The notes under the pieces were generated by a model. That model worked only from the letters and a program-made list of their open reading frames with translations. It was not told the origin of the DNA and did not search any database. A stretch of DNA of 64,000 nt from JABWBP01 sp964522165 (GTDB lineage: Bacteria; Calditrichota; Calditrichia; RBG-13-44-9; J075), in the NCBI GenBank assembly GCA_964522165.1, contig CAZFVV010000002.1, positions 1-64,000 on the forward strand, in the 5' to 3' direction. This document shows, one piece after another, positions 27,073 through 35,398 of the stretch (position 1 is its first letter; each line of letters starts with the position of its first letter). Both the position numbers and the translations under genes were made by a program.

Positions 27073-27885
27073 CTACAACGGATTATTCAAAGCCAGAACC
27101 GCCAGCACGATCAGGCCCAGCACGATTCGGTAATATCCGAAGGGGCGGAAGTTGTTGCGGCGGAGGTAGTGCATCAGAAAGGCGATGACCGCCCAGGCCA
27201 CCAAAAAGGAGGTTACAAAACCGGCTAACAGCACCAGCCACTCGTTGGCGGTGAGTTTGACCCCGGTCTTGATAATCTGGTACGCGGAGGCCGCGGCCAT
27301 GGTGGGAATGGCCAGGAAGAAGGAAAATTCCGCCGCCACCACCCGCGAACATCCCAACAGCATCGCCCCGATGATGGTAGCGGCGGAGCGGGAGGTTCCG
27401 GGAATCATGGCCAGGCACTGGATGAAGCCGATGGCGATGGCGGTGCCGTAGCTGATGGCGGCAACCTCGCCAATGGAAGCGGATTTTTTGCGCCCCTCGA
27501 TGATAATAAGCAATATCCCGCCCACCATCAGCGCCGCAGACACCACCCAGGGGTTAAAAAGTTTGGTTTCGATGTGCTCCCCCAGTATCGCCCCGATGAT
27601 GATCGCCGGCATTACCCCGGCGAAGATTTTTTTCCATAATTCCCGCACCTGCATTCTTTCCGCGGCGCCGGAACTGCTCTTGCGGGGGAACAGCCTGTCC
27701 CGGAAATACACCACCACGGATAAAATCGCCCCCAACTGAATCACCACGTTGAACATCACTTCAAAATGGTCGGGAAGCTCTAAAAACTGGCTGAATAAGA
27801 TCAAGTGTCCCGTGCTGCTGACGGGCAGGAATTCCGTCAAGCCTTCGATGACCCCTAAAATAATCGCAATCAGAATAACATCCAT
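27073..27885 (-). CDS. uppP: Undecaprenyl-diphosphate phosphatase
   Basis: 270 residues; AAGGA six bases before the ATG. The two family signatures are intact: GVIEGLTEFLPVSSTGHLIL near the N-terminus and AMIPGTSRSAATI near residue 160, which together form the active site. About eight hydrophobic helices place it in the cytoplasmic membrane. It recycles the lipid carrier for peptidoglycan and other wall polymers, and overproduction gives bacitracin resistance. It is transcribed away from mutM. Confidence 0.96.
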   Translation of the reverse strand: MDVILIAIILGVIEGLTEFLPVSSTGHLILFSQFLELPDHFEVMFNVVIQLGAILSVVVYFRDRLFPRKSSSGAAERMQVRELWKKIFAGVMPAIIIGAILGEHIETKLFNPWVVSAALMVGGILLIIIEGRKKSASIGEVAAISYGTAIAIGFIQCLAMIPGTSRSAATIIGAMLLGCSRVVAAEFSFFLAIPTMAAASAYQIIKTGVKLTANEWLVLLAGFVTSFLVAWAVIAFLMHYLRRNNFRPFGYYRIVLGLIVLAVLALNNPL

Positions 27886-28146
27886 CTCCGGTCCTTGTTT
27901 AGCTGAATAAGGCGCTCAAAATAGCCACATTTTGAGCGTGTTAAAACGCTTTTCTCAAGAAAATCCCCCGGCAAAAAAAGGAAGATAACGTTTTTCGCCC
28001 CGGGGCGGTTTATGCCGGTCAAAAATTAGCGGATCGGTTTTTTGACGGCGAAGAGAATGCCCCAATAAAGTTTTTCCCACCTTTATCTTCCCCCCGACTT
28101 GTATTAAATTTGCAATCTGTTTGATGAATGAAAGGTGCGCTAAGCA

Positions 28147-28950
28147 ATGCCGGAATTGCCGGAAGTTGAAACCATTCGCCGCCAGTTGCTCCCCCTCTAC
28201 CGGGGGGAAATTTTCGAGGAGATCCGGCTGAGCCCCCTGGCGGCGCTGCAAAACTGCGCCGCGGAAGATTTTCAGCGCCTGGCGGGAAAGCAAATCGCGG
28301 ATTTTCACCGCCGCGGCAAGTTTTTGATCTTTGAATGCCAGGGGATTTACCCGGTTTTTCACTTAGGCATGTCGGGCATCTTTTTGAAATCGAAGGAGGA
28401 ATCTCTCTATCCGCAGCACATCCACGTGGAGATGCGCTTCCGCAGCGGGAAGGAACTGTTCTTCCAGGATATGCGGCGGTTCGGCAACATTCGCCTGTAT
28501 GATGAATTTCCGCAATTCCCGGGGCTGGGAATCGATCCGCTCGGCGCGGAATTCACCGCCGGGAGGCTGAATGCCCTGCTCGCGGCCAAAAAGATGAACC
28601 TGAAGCAGTTTCTAATGGATCAGCGTTATATTGCCGGGATCGGAAACATCTACGCCAGCGAAATTTTGTTCCGCGCCCGGCTCTCCCCCCAGCGCAAAAC
28701 CCATGAATTGAAGCCCCGGGAGCGCACGGCGCTGTTTCAGTCGATTCCGGCAATTTTAGCCTCCGCGGTGGAAAACTTCGGCACTACTTACAGCGCCTAC
28801 CGCACCGTTACCGGGGAGAGCGGGGAGAACCAGCACTTTCTGCAAGTGTACCAGCGCGAAGGCGAGCCTTGCCGCCGCTGCGGGAAGCCGATTGCCAAAG
28901 CGGTCATGGGAAGCCGTTCCACCTTTTATTGCGAAAAATGCCAGCGGTAA
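28147..28950 (+). CDS. mutM: Formamidopyrimidine-DNA glycosylase (Fpg)
   Basis: 267 residues. The N-terminal MPELPEVETIRRQL carries the catalytic proline and glutamate (P2, E3 counted from the initiator Met). K58 in HRRGKFLIF, the helix-two-turn-helix region ending YIAGIGNIYASEILF, and the C-terminal zinc finger CRRCG...YCEKC are all intact. The enzyme removes oxidised purines such as 8-oxoguanine and nicks the abasic site. A perfect inverted repeat starts two bases after the stop. The upstream gap 27886-28146 holds no gene. Confidence 0.96.
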   Translation: MPELPEVETIRRQLLPLYRGEIFEEIRLSPLAALQNCAAEDFQRLAGKQIADFHRRGKFLIFECQGIYPVFHLGMSGIFLKSKEESLYPQHIHVEMRFRSGKELFFQDMRRFGNIRLYDEFPQFPGLGIDPLGAEFTAGRLNALLAAKKMNLKQFLMDQRYIAGIGNIYASEILFRARLSPQRKTHELKPRERTALFQSIPAILASAVENFGTTYSAYRTVTGESGENQHFLQVYQREGEPCRRCGKPIAKAVMGSRSTFYCEKCQR

Positions 28951-28951
28951 C

Positions 28952-29008
28952 CGGAGTGCAAAACTTCAGTTTTGCATCCCGATTGCAAAACTGAAGTTTT
29001 GCACTCCG
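28952..29008. repeat. Family B hairpin (GGAGTG...CACTCC), copy 1
   Basis: Two perfect 24-base arms (28952-28975 and 28985-29008) begin CGGAGTGCAAAACT and end AGTTTTGCACTCCG, with a 9-base loop. Each arm is itself a small palindrome (GCAAAACTTCAGTTTTGC). It lies directly behind the mutM stop codon. Confidence 0.9.
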
Positions 29009-29027
29009 AAAGCGTAAAAAAGCAATC

Positions 29028-29100
29028 AATGACGCGCAGCAAATGACCACTAATGACGGGCGCAGCCCAATGACGCGTAGAAAATGAACATTAATGACGC
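29028..29100 (+). repeat. AATGAC short-repeat array, second locus
   Basis: Units AATGACGCGCAGC, AATGACCACT, AATGACGGGCGCAGCCC, AATGACGCGTAGAA, AATGAACATT and AATGACGC follow in tandem. They resemble those upstream of cydA. This array sits 40 bases before the SAM hydrolase gene. Confidence 0.7.
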
Positions 29101-29139
29101 CCCGGCCTTCCGGGGCAACTTCACCAGGGAATATGAGCC

Positions 29140-29922
29140 ATGAAACACCCCATCATTGCCTTATTAACCGACTTCGGAACCGAGGACGGTTACGTGGGCG
29201 CCGTGAAAGGCCGGATTTTAAGCGATCTGCCGGAGGCGCACCTCGTGGATATCAGCCACCAAATCCGGCCCTTCGATATCCGCCAGGCCGCTTTTTGCCT
29301 GAACAACAGCTATCCCTATTTCCCGGATAAAACCGTTTTTGTAGCGGTGGTGGATCCCGGGGTGGGCACGGAACGGCGCGGCATGATGGTCAAGACCAGC
29401 CATCACTTTTTCGTGGGGCCGGATAACGGAATTTTCAGCTTTGTATTTCACCGGGAGGGCTTCCAGGCCTGGGAAATTAACCTGGGGGCATTTTCGGAAG
29501 ATGTTTCTCCCACTTTTCACGGGCGGGACGTGTTCGCCCCCCTGGCCGCCTGGATCGGCCGGGGAGAGAACCTCTCCAAATACCTCCTTCCGCTCCGGGA
29601 ACCGCAAACCTTTCTGCGCCCGCCGCACCGCCTGGGGGAGAAGGAATTTCAGTTAGAAGTGCTCCACGTGGACCATTTCGGCAACCTGATCCTGAATTTT
29701 CATAATAACGACTGGCTGGGCCTTGAGGATGTGAGCGAGCTGCGGGTGATCGTGAAAGATCTGGAATTGCGGGAAATTCAGCACACCTTTGCAGCCGCGC
29801 CGGAAGGGGAGTTGCTATTGTGCTGGGATAGCTCCGGCTTTCTGCAAATTGCCCGCAACAAGGGAAACGCCTCCCGGAGCTTAGCCATTGGCGTTGGCGA
29901 TCCAATTCGATTATTGCTATGA
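29140..29922 (+). CDS. S-adenosyl-L-methionine hydrolase (adenosine-forming), DUF62 family
   Basis: 260 residues, typical length. The diagnostic motifs are all present: LLTDFGTEDGYVGAVKGRI, VAVVDPGVGTERR, FVGPDNGIFS, FHGRDVFAPLAAW and DHFGNLILNFHN. The family is related to fluorinase, but bacterial and archaeal members use an activated water or hydroxide to convert SAM to adenosine and methionine. The physiological purpose is unsettled. The stop codon overlaps the start of the following YbbR-like gene (ATGA overlap), so the two are translationally coupled. Confidence 0.92.
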   Translation: MKHPIIALLTDFGTEDGYVGAVKGRILSDLPEAHLVDISHQIRPFDIRQAAFCLNNSYPYFPDKTVFVAVVDPGVGTERRGMMVKTSHHFFVGPDNGIFSFVFHREGFQAWEINLGAFSEDVSPTFHGRDVFAPLAAWIGRGENLSKYLLPLREPQTFLRPPHRLGEKEFQLEVLHVDHFGNLILNFHNNDWLGLEDVSELRVIVKDLELREIQHTFAAAPEGELLLCWDSSGFLQIARNKGNASRSLAIGVGDPIRLLL

Positions 29923-30869
29923 ATGCGCAAGGGCTGAAGAAGAATTATAAAATAAAAGCGGCGATTTTCGCGCTGGCCTTTATTTTCTGGCTGATCGTCA
30001 AAATGGTCAAGGTGTACGATTACACTCTGGATATACCGCTGCGGGTTACCATCAACAATGAGGACATTTGTTTGAAGCATCCCGCCCCGGAAAAAGTGCG
30101 GGTAGAGTTCAACGGTCGGGGAGTTGACCTGCTCCAGCTCAATGTTTACCATCCCTACTACGAAGTGGATCTGAGCGAGGAAAAGAACCTCTTCGTGATG
30201 AACCTGACCGAGCACCGGGAATACGTGCGGCTCTCCGAGAAGTTAGGGGTGAGCGTCAAATCCATTATCAGCCCGCACGAGGTCAAGTTTGAGTTGGACC
30301 GGCGCCGGCAAAAGAAAATTCCCCCGGAAGTGCCTGTGGAGGTCAAAACCGACCCGGGGTTCATCCTGGTTCATACCGTGGCAAATCCCGAATCCGTGCT
30401 GGTGATCGGCCCGGCCGGTTTCGTGGATACTTTGACAGTGCTGGCCACGGAGAAAAAGAGCTATTCTGAAATCGCCCGGCCCTTCAGCGACCGCTTTCAG
30501 CTTCTCACCAGTGATCGTTTTTACGCCGAATATTTTCCCCGAACCGTGGAAGTCTTTTTCGACGTGCAGCGGCTGGCGGAAAAAGAGGTGGCGAACGTTC
30601 CCGTGAAAGTGATCAACGCGCCGGGCGCTTACGAGGTGGTGCCCCTGCCTCCCACGGTGAAAGTTTATGTTAAAGGCGGGGAAAAAATTTTAGCCGAGGC
30701 GGAAGCAAAGGATTTTACCGTGGAGATCGATTTTTCCCGCGATTGGCGCCCCAACGCCGCCCAGGTGCGCGCCAGCGTGCGCACGGATTTGAATGTTTCG
30801 TATTTAGAATCCCGCCCGCCCTATTTCGAGCTGATTGTGGAGCGGAAACGGGGGGCGAACGCGAAGTGA
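29919..30869 (+). CDS. YbbR-like domain membrane protein
   Basis: 316 residues. A single N-terminal membrane helix (about residues 12-28, KAAIFALAFIFWLIVKMV) is followed by an extracytoplasmic region made of about three YbbR-type beta repeats (for example LDIPLRVTINN, VPVEVKTDPGFILVHTVANPESVLVIGP, VPVKVINAPGAYEVVPLPPTVKVYVKGG). In Gram-positive bacteria YbbR (CdaR) partners the c-di-AMP cyclase CdaA. No cyclase is adjacent here; instead it overlaps the SAM hydrolase gene by four bases. Its role here is unknown. Confidence 0.82.
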   Translation: MNAQGLKKNYKIKAAIFALAFIFWLIVKMVKVYDYTLDIPLRVTINNEDICLKHPAPEKVRVEFNGRGVDLLQLNVYHPYYEVDLSEEKNLFVMNLTEHREYVRLSEKLGVSVKSIISPHEVKFELDRRRQKKIPPEVPVEVKTDPGFILVHTVANPESVLVIGPAGFVDTLTVLATEKKSYSEIARPFSDRFQLLTSDRFYAEYFPRTVEVFFDVQRLAEKEVANVPVKVINAPGAYEVVPLPPTVKVYVKGGEKILAEAEAKDFTVEIDFSRDWRPNAAQVRASVRTDLNVSYLESRPPYFELIVERKRGANAK

Positions 30870-30880
30870 AAAGTGAAGAT

Positions 30881-30933
30881 AGGAGTGCAAAATTTATTTT
30901 GCACTGCCAGTGCAGAATAAATTCTGCACTCCT
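30881..30933. repeat. Family B hairpin, copy 2
   Basis: AGGAGTGCAAAATTTATTTT at the left faces AGAATAAATTCTGCACTCCT at the right around CACTGCCAGTG. The outer GGAGTG/CACTCC ends are those of copy 1, but the inner AT-rich core differs while remaining largely paired. It starts 12 bases after the YbbR gene stop. Confidence 0.82.
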
Positions 30934-31019
30934 GGTTTCTTTTTCGTGCAATATTTTGGTTACACTCAAATCATCTTGTCGTTTCAAGCACGGTTTAAAT
31001 AAAAATATCAATCTGAGCG

Positions 31020-32048
31020 ATGTTGATACTTGGCATTGAAACCTCTTGCGATGAGACCTCCGCGGCGGTAATCGAGGACAGCGCGGTGCTCTCCAATGTG
31101 ATCTCCTCCCAGGCGGTGCACTTGCAGTTCGGGGGGGTGGTGCCGGAGTTAGCTTCCCGCGCGCACTTGCGCAAGATCATTCCCATCGTGGAAACTTCCC
31201 TGGCGAAAGCCGGTAAAACGCTGAACCAGATCGACGGGTTGGCGGTGACGCATGGCCCGGGATTGATCGGCGCGCTGTTGGTAGGGGTCAATTATGTGAA
31301 AGGGTTGGCCGCGGTGCTGCAAAAACCATTTGTTGGGGTAAACCACATCGAAGGGCACGTATATTCCAATTTTTTGGGGGAGAGCGGCCTGGAACCGCCG
31401 CTGCTGTGCCTGATCGTCTCCGGCGGGCATACCCAGCTGGTGGTCATCGAAGCGCACCTGAAATATCACCGCATCGGCAGCACCCGCGATGACGCCGTAG
31501 GAGAGGCGTTCGACAAAGTGGCCAAATTGTTAGGATTGCCCTACCCGGGCGGGCCGCAGGTGGACAAACTGGCCAAAACCGGCGACCCCGGCTACGTGAA
31601 TTTCCCCATTGGCCTGGGGCGGGAGAACACCTTCGATTTCAGTTACAGCGGGTTGAAGACCGCGGTGCTCAATTTTGTCAACCGCCTGGATGCGCAAGAG
31701 CGCCGGGCGCGTTTAGCGGATATTTGCGCTTCTTTTCAAAAAGCGGCCGTGGCGGCGCTGGTGGAGAAGACCCTCCGGGCGGCGCGCACCTACCAGATTC
31801 CCCGTATCGCCGTGGCCGGGGGAGTGGCGGCCAATTCGCTTTTGCGAAGCGCCATGAAGGAGCGGGCGGAAACGTATCATTTGGAAGTTTTTTTCCCGGA
31901 GATGCAGTACTGCACCGATAACGCTGCCATGATCGCCCGCGCCGGCCTGGAGCGCTTGCGCCGGGGATTCCGCTCCGACCTGTCCCTGAACGCCTATCCC
32001 TCGCTGCAATTGGGCGAGGAGAAGGGGCAGGATAAAATTGCCAATTAG
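31020..32048 (+). CDS. tsaD: tRNA N6-adenosine threonylcarbamoyltransferase TsaD
   Basis: 342 residues. MLILGIETSCDETSAAVIED opens the ASKHA-type fold. The metal-binding histidines are H109 and H113 in NHIEGHVYSN, and the phosphate-binding segment VSGGHTQLV and late GGVAANSLLR are typical. The enzyme transfers threonylcarbamoyl to A37 of ANN-decoding tRNAs, an essential modification. The last codons (KGQDKIAN-stop) are formed by the start of a dispersed repeat, so the native C-terminus has been altered by a few residues. No clear SD is seen before the ATG. Confidence 0.95.
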   Translation: MLILGIETSCDETSAAVIEDSAVLSNVISSQAVHLQFGGVVPELASRAHLRKIIPIVETSLAKAGKTLNQIDGLAVTHGPGLIGALLVGVNYVKGLAAVLQKPFVGVNHIEGHVYSNFLGESGLEPPLLCLIVSGGHTQLVVIEAHLKYHRIGSTRDDAVGEAFDKVAKLLGLPYPGGPQVDKLAKTGDPGYVNFPIGLGRENTFDFSYSGLKTAVLNFVNRLDAQERRARLADICASFQKAAVAALVEKTLRAARTYQIPRIAVAGGVAANSLLRSAMKERAETYHLEVFFPEMQYCTDNAAMIARAGLERLRRGFRSDLSLNAYPSLQLGEEKGQDKIAN

Positions 32049-32096
32049 CAATTGCCAATTGTCAATTGCCAATTATAGGGGCAGGAGCAGGGGCAG
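32026..32096 (+). repeat. Dispersed repeat family A, copy 4, overlapping the tsaD 3' end
   Basis: GGGGCAGGATAAAATTGCC starts inside the tsaD reading frame, and the repeat's AATTAG supplies the stop codon. An extra AATTGTCAATTGCC unit is present compared with copies 1-3, then GGGGCAGGAGCAGGGGCAG follows. The DNA from 32097 to 32221 shows no gene. Confidence 0.85.
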
Positions 32097-32221
32097 TAAA
32101 CGGTGGAAGAAATCACGAACTCACAACTCGAAACCTGAGTCTGGAAGACAAGCTCCCGATAAATATCCAGGGATGGATACATTTTTGTCGGGATCACAAC
32201 TCTAAACTTGAAACTCACCAA

Positions 32222-34414
32222 ATGCTTCAAGACCTCTTACTCAAATTAGCCTGGCCGAACTGGTTATTCGCTTTAACGGTCGTGGCGCTGGCGGGAATCG
32301 CGTATCTTTTCTATTTCCGAACCCTGCCGCCCCTCTCTCCCGGGCGGCGGGCGCTCAGTTTAACGTTGCGGGCGCTTACCCTGTCGGCGCTGCTGTTCCT
32401 GATCCTGGAGCCGGCCCTGCGATTGCTTTTCCAGCAGCGGGAAAAGCCGGTAGTGGCGGCGCTACTGGATAATTCTGCCAGCATGAGAATCAAGGAATCC
32501 TACGGCGAGCGCGGCGATTCCCTGCGAATCGTGGCCAGTTACCTGTCAGAGGGAACCTTCGGCCAACGCTCCGGCGAGGGCGCGCGCAACGATTCTCTGG
32601 ACGTTCGCCTGTTCAGCTTCGATCTGGCCGCCCGGGCCTGGGGCGGCGATTCCCTGCGTTTCGAGACCGACGGCAGCGACCTTAGCCGCGCCATCACCAC
32701 CGCGCTGGACAGCCTTTCCGGAAAGAATCTCCAGGCCCTGGTGCTGGTAAGCGACGGCATTTACAACCAGGGCGCCAATCCTTTTCTGGCGGCGCGGAAC
32801 AGCCCGGTAGCGGTTTACACCGTGCTGGTGGGCGACTCCACCACTCCCAAAGACCTGGCGGTCCGGCGGGCGCAAACCAACCAGATCACCTACGTCAATA
32901 AAAAACTCCCCGTAGAAGTGGTGCTGTGGCAAAACGGGTTTGACGGCAAAACCGTCCTGCTCACGGTTTCCGAAGGTGAGCGGGTTCTGGCCCGGCGCAC
33001 CGTTACCCTGGCAAAATCCGGTTTCGAGCAAAAAGAAACCCTGGAGATCGTCGCCCGGCAGGCCGGGGAATTCAATTTTACGGTCAGCGTTCAAACGCTG
33101 GAGGGGGAAGTCACCGAGCGCAATAACCGCCAGATCGTGCGGGTTCGGGTGCTCAAGAGCAAGATCAAAGTGCTGGCGATGGCCGGGGCCGCCAATTTCG
33201 ACCGGCGCACCCTCTCTTTCGTGGCCGATCAGTTAAAGGATTACCAGTTCACCTTCCTTACCGAAAAATCCCCGGGGCAGTATTTCGAGCAATCTTTCCG
33301 CGACGCCCAGCCGGATTCCCAGGATATTTTTATCTTCTACGGATTTCCCACCCGTAACAGCGACCCTGCCCAACTGCGGGAACTTATGAGGCAGGTCACC
33401 AACCGGCGCGTGCCGGTGTGGTGGTTCATCAACCGGGATACGGACCCGGCAAAGCTTCGGGAGTTCGAGCCGTTCCTGCCCTTCCAGGCGGTCGCTCCCC
33501 TGGCGGCGCTGGAAAACCGGTTTGTGCGGCTAAGCAGCGGGGGGAGGCTGCACCCGGTTACCCGGCTGGATGAGAACGAAACCGTCAACAATCAGATCTG
33601 GCGGGAGCTGCCGCCCCTGGAGATCTATCGCGGGATAAAAATGCCCGCGGGAAGCCAGGTGCTGCTGGAACCGGATGCCCGCCAGCCGGAAAACCTCCCG
33701 CCCGGCCTCGAGCCGGCGATCTGTTTTGCCTACCGGCAGCAAGAGATCAAATACTTAGTATTCAACGGGGCCAATTTCAGCAACTGGCATTTTCAACTAC
33801 AGGAAGACCCCGCCCGCGACGGCTTCCTGGTGCAGTTCATGGAACGGGCGATTCGCTGGCTGGTCAATCGCGACGACATTCACCAGATTCAAATCGCCCC
33901 GCTCCAGCAGATTTACAACGTCGGGGAGCCGGTGGCGTTTTCCGGCCAGGTTTATGATGAATTCTACCAGCCCATCAGCGACGCCCGGGTGGTAGCGACG
34001 GTGAGCAACAAGGCGTTGAACTACTCCGATGAGATGATTGCGGAGGGCAACGGGTTCTATCGCCAAACCTTTTCGGGGTTGCCGGAAGGGGAATTTTCCT
34101 ATCGCGTAGAAGCGCACCGCAACGATAAAACCATCGGAACCCGTTCCGGCAAGTTCACCGTTAAGCCGTTCTTCTTAGAGTTCCAGCAAATTCCCGCCAA
34201 CGCGGCGCTGATGCGCCAACTGGCCCGGGAAACCGGTGGAGAAGCTTACTCCCCGGGAGAATTTATCCGCCGGTTCCCGGGAAAAAAGTTAGAAACCCGG
34301 GTACAATATATTTTTTCGGAATATTTTTTATGGAATTACTGGTATTGGTTAGGCGCGCTGATCGCATTGTTAGGAACGGAATGGTTCTTGCGCAAGCGCT
34401 GGGGGCTGTTGTGA
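32222..34414 (+). CDS. VWA-domain membrane protein with glutamine amidotransferase-like region
   Basis: 730 residues from the ATG at 32222 (MLQDLLLKLAWPNWLFALTV). Upstream in-frame codons are repeat DNA. Two N-terminal membrane helices (about residues 14-32 and 45-65) precede a von Willebrand A domain with a MIDAS-type LLDNSASM and LVLVSDGIYNQGANP. A Rossmann-like region resembling class I glutamine amidotransferases follows (VLAMAGAANFDRRTLSFV, DIFIFYGFP), then Ig-like beta segments. A final membrane helix (WYWLGALIALLGTEWFL) ends the protein. This layout occurs in large Bacteroidota/KSB1-type BatA-like membrane proteins of unknown role. The SD is weak. Confidence 0.8.
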   Translation: MLQDLLLKLAWPNWLFALTVVALAGIAYLFYFRTLPPLSPGRRALSLTLRALTLSALLFLILEPALRLLFQQREKPVVAALLDNSASMRIKESYGERGDSLRIVASYLSEGTFGQRSGEGARNDSLDVRLFSFDLAARAWGGDSLRFETDGSDLSRAITTALDSLSGKNLQALVLVSDGIYNQGANPFLAARNSPVAVYTVLVGDSTTPKDLAVRRAQTNQITYVNKKLPVEVVLWQNGFDGKTVLLTVSEGERVLARRTVTLAKSGFEQKETLEIVARQAGEFNFTVSVQTLEGEVTERNNRQIVRVRVLKSKIKVLAMAGAANFDRRTLSFVADQLKDYQFTFLTEKSPGQYFEQSFRDAQPDSQDIFIFYGFPTRNSDPAQLRELMRQVTNRRVPVWWFINRDTDPAKLREFEPFLPFQAVAPLAALENRFVRLSSGGRLHPVTRLDENETVNNQIWRELPPLEIYRGIKMPAGSQVLLEPDARQPENLPPGLEPAICFAYRQQEIKYLVFNGANFSNWHFQLQEDPARDGFLVQFMERAIRWLVNRDDIHQIQIAPLQQIYNVGEPVAFSGQVYDEFYQPISDARVVATVSNKALNYSDEMIAEGNGFYRQTFSGLPEGEFSYRVEAHRNDKTIGTRSGKFTVKPFFLEFQQIPANAALMRQLARETGGEAYSPGEFIRRFPGKKLETRVQYIFSEYFLWNYWYWLGALIALLGTEWFLRKRWGLL

Positions 34415-34445
34415 TTGAAGATTGAAGATTGAGCAGCCTTATTGG

Positions 34446-34790
34446 CTAAGATTTTTTTCGATTTTTGGCCCGTTTGGCCCTGGCGGGCCTGGAAACAGGG
34501 CGCTTTGAATTTTCAGCGGGTTCGTACGGGAGTTGAAAATTCCCGGCGATGATGCCGGGCACAGTAATATCTTCGTCTAAGGCTTCCCACCTGAGGGCAA
34601 ATCCGTTTAACCGCAAAGTTACTTCTTTCAGTTCTTCTTCGCTGGCATTTTTTAAAATCCGGAAACGATCCGCCGGAAAACCGACAACTCGTCCATCGGT
34701 CAGTTCGATGAAAACAGTCCTGCCTTCGGTCCAGGCGCTGATGGCCGCCGGTTCAATGCCGGTTTCTTTTTCAACGGTGAATGTACTCAG
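34446..34790 (-). CDS. DUF2442-like protein, start codon uncertain
   Basis: The minus-strand frame encodes about 114 residues containing AISAWTEGRTVFIELTDGRVVGFP, RILKNASEEELKEV and WEALDEDITVPGIIAG, the pattern of DUF2442 proteins that often accompany toxin-antitoxin loci. The C-terminus is basic (RPARAKRAKNRKKS). No ATG, GTG or TTG opens this frame; only CTG (34790) or ATT (34793) is available. An ATG at 34824 overlaps the toxin stop and would reach this frame if the A6 run near 34795-34800 were read as A5 (giving MRISNFSEKNILSTFTVEKE). A real frameshift, a homopolymer error or a non-standard start are all possible. Confidence 0.6.
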   Translation of the reverse strand: MSTFTVEKETGIEPAAISAWTEGRTVFIELTDGRVVGFPADRFRILKNASEEELKEVTLRLNGFALRWEALDEDITVPGIIAGNFQLPYEPAENSKRPVSRPARAKRAKNRKKS

Positions 34791-34810
34791 AATATTTTTT
34801 CTCTGAAAAA

Positions 34811-35087
34811 TTAGAGATTCTCATAATCAATTTGTTCTTTCCGACGCACCCGCATAATGAGCAGTATCTTCGAGTCATCATGTATTTGGTACACGATACG
34901 CCAATTTTTAGCCAACCAAATCCGATAAATATTGGACTTCCCCCGCAGTTCTTTTGCATCGAGACGGCCTGGGTTTTTTAGCCAGGGCATCAATCAACTG
35001 GATGGCAAGCCGGCGGGCATGGCCTGGCAGTGTTCGGATTTCCTTTTGCGCCGAAGGAGAGACTCTAATTCGGTAGCTCACCGGCAT
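34811..35087 (-). pseudogene. RelE/ParE-type toxin gene disrupted by a one-base frameshift
   Basis: From the ATG at 35087 the frame reads MPVSYRIRVSPSAQKEIRTL to IDALAKKPRPSRCK, the start of a RelE/ParE toxin. The rest of the domain (KELRGKSNIYRIWLAKNWRIVYQIHDD...VRRKEQIDYENL) lies one base out of frame and ends at 34811. The total of 277 bases is 3n+1. One A too many, either in the A6 run (34974-34979) or in AAAA (34952-34955), would explain it; the second gives the better family match (PRPxxxKELRG). It overlaps the upstream antitoxin-like gene by 23 bases, as toxin genes often do. It could be inactivated, phase-variable or a sequencing error. Confidence 0.75.
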
Positions 35088-35367
35088 CCTCAGCCGATTT
35101 TAATTCGCTTTTAAAGTCTTGCCAATCCTTCCAGTCTTTTTGGCTCTTATCGTATTCCTGGCTCATTGTGAGGGCTTCTGCAAGCAATTTTGCATCGCCT
35201 GCGGGATCACCCGGCCCTTCCTGCTCCCAATCTTCGAGAATGGAGGGGTGCAGTCTGCGCAACAAATGTGAGAACTCTTCATGCACGGCCTCATGCACCA
35301 CACGGCGGATCAGTGCCTCGAGTTCAGCTAAACTGATGGTGATCGTGGCCTGGGGGTTAGTCTTCAT
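35065..35367 (-). CDS. Probable antitoxin of a RelE/ParE-type toxin-antitoxin pair
   Basis: 100 residues; GAGGAG lies eight bases before the ATG. It begins MKTNPQATITISLAELEALIRRVVHEAVHEEFSHLL, an amphipathic helix-rich segment, and ends in a charged tail (KDWKDWQDFKSELKSAEDAG). No named family was recognised, but its size, acidic tail and 23-base overlap with the downstream RelE/ParE-like gene fit an antitoxin. The toxin-binding role is inferred from position only. Confidence 0.65.
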   Translation of the reverse strand: MKTNPQATITISLAELEALIRRVVHEAVHEEFSHLLRRLHPSILEDWEQEGPGDPAGDAKLLAEALTMSQEYDKSQKDWKDWQDFKSELKSAEDAGELPN

Positions 35368-35398
35368 CGTGGATTCTCCTCATCGCCGGTACGATTCT

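Noticed and set aside
32066..32221. 52-codon extension of the VWA protein
   Set aside because: Begins in repeat family A and lacks conservation-like features; membrane helices begin just after the ATG at 32222.
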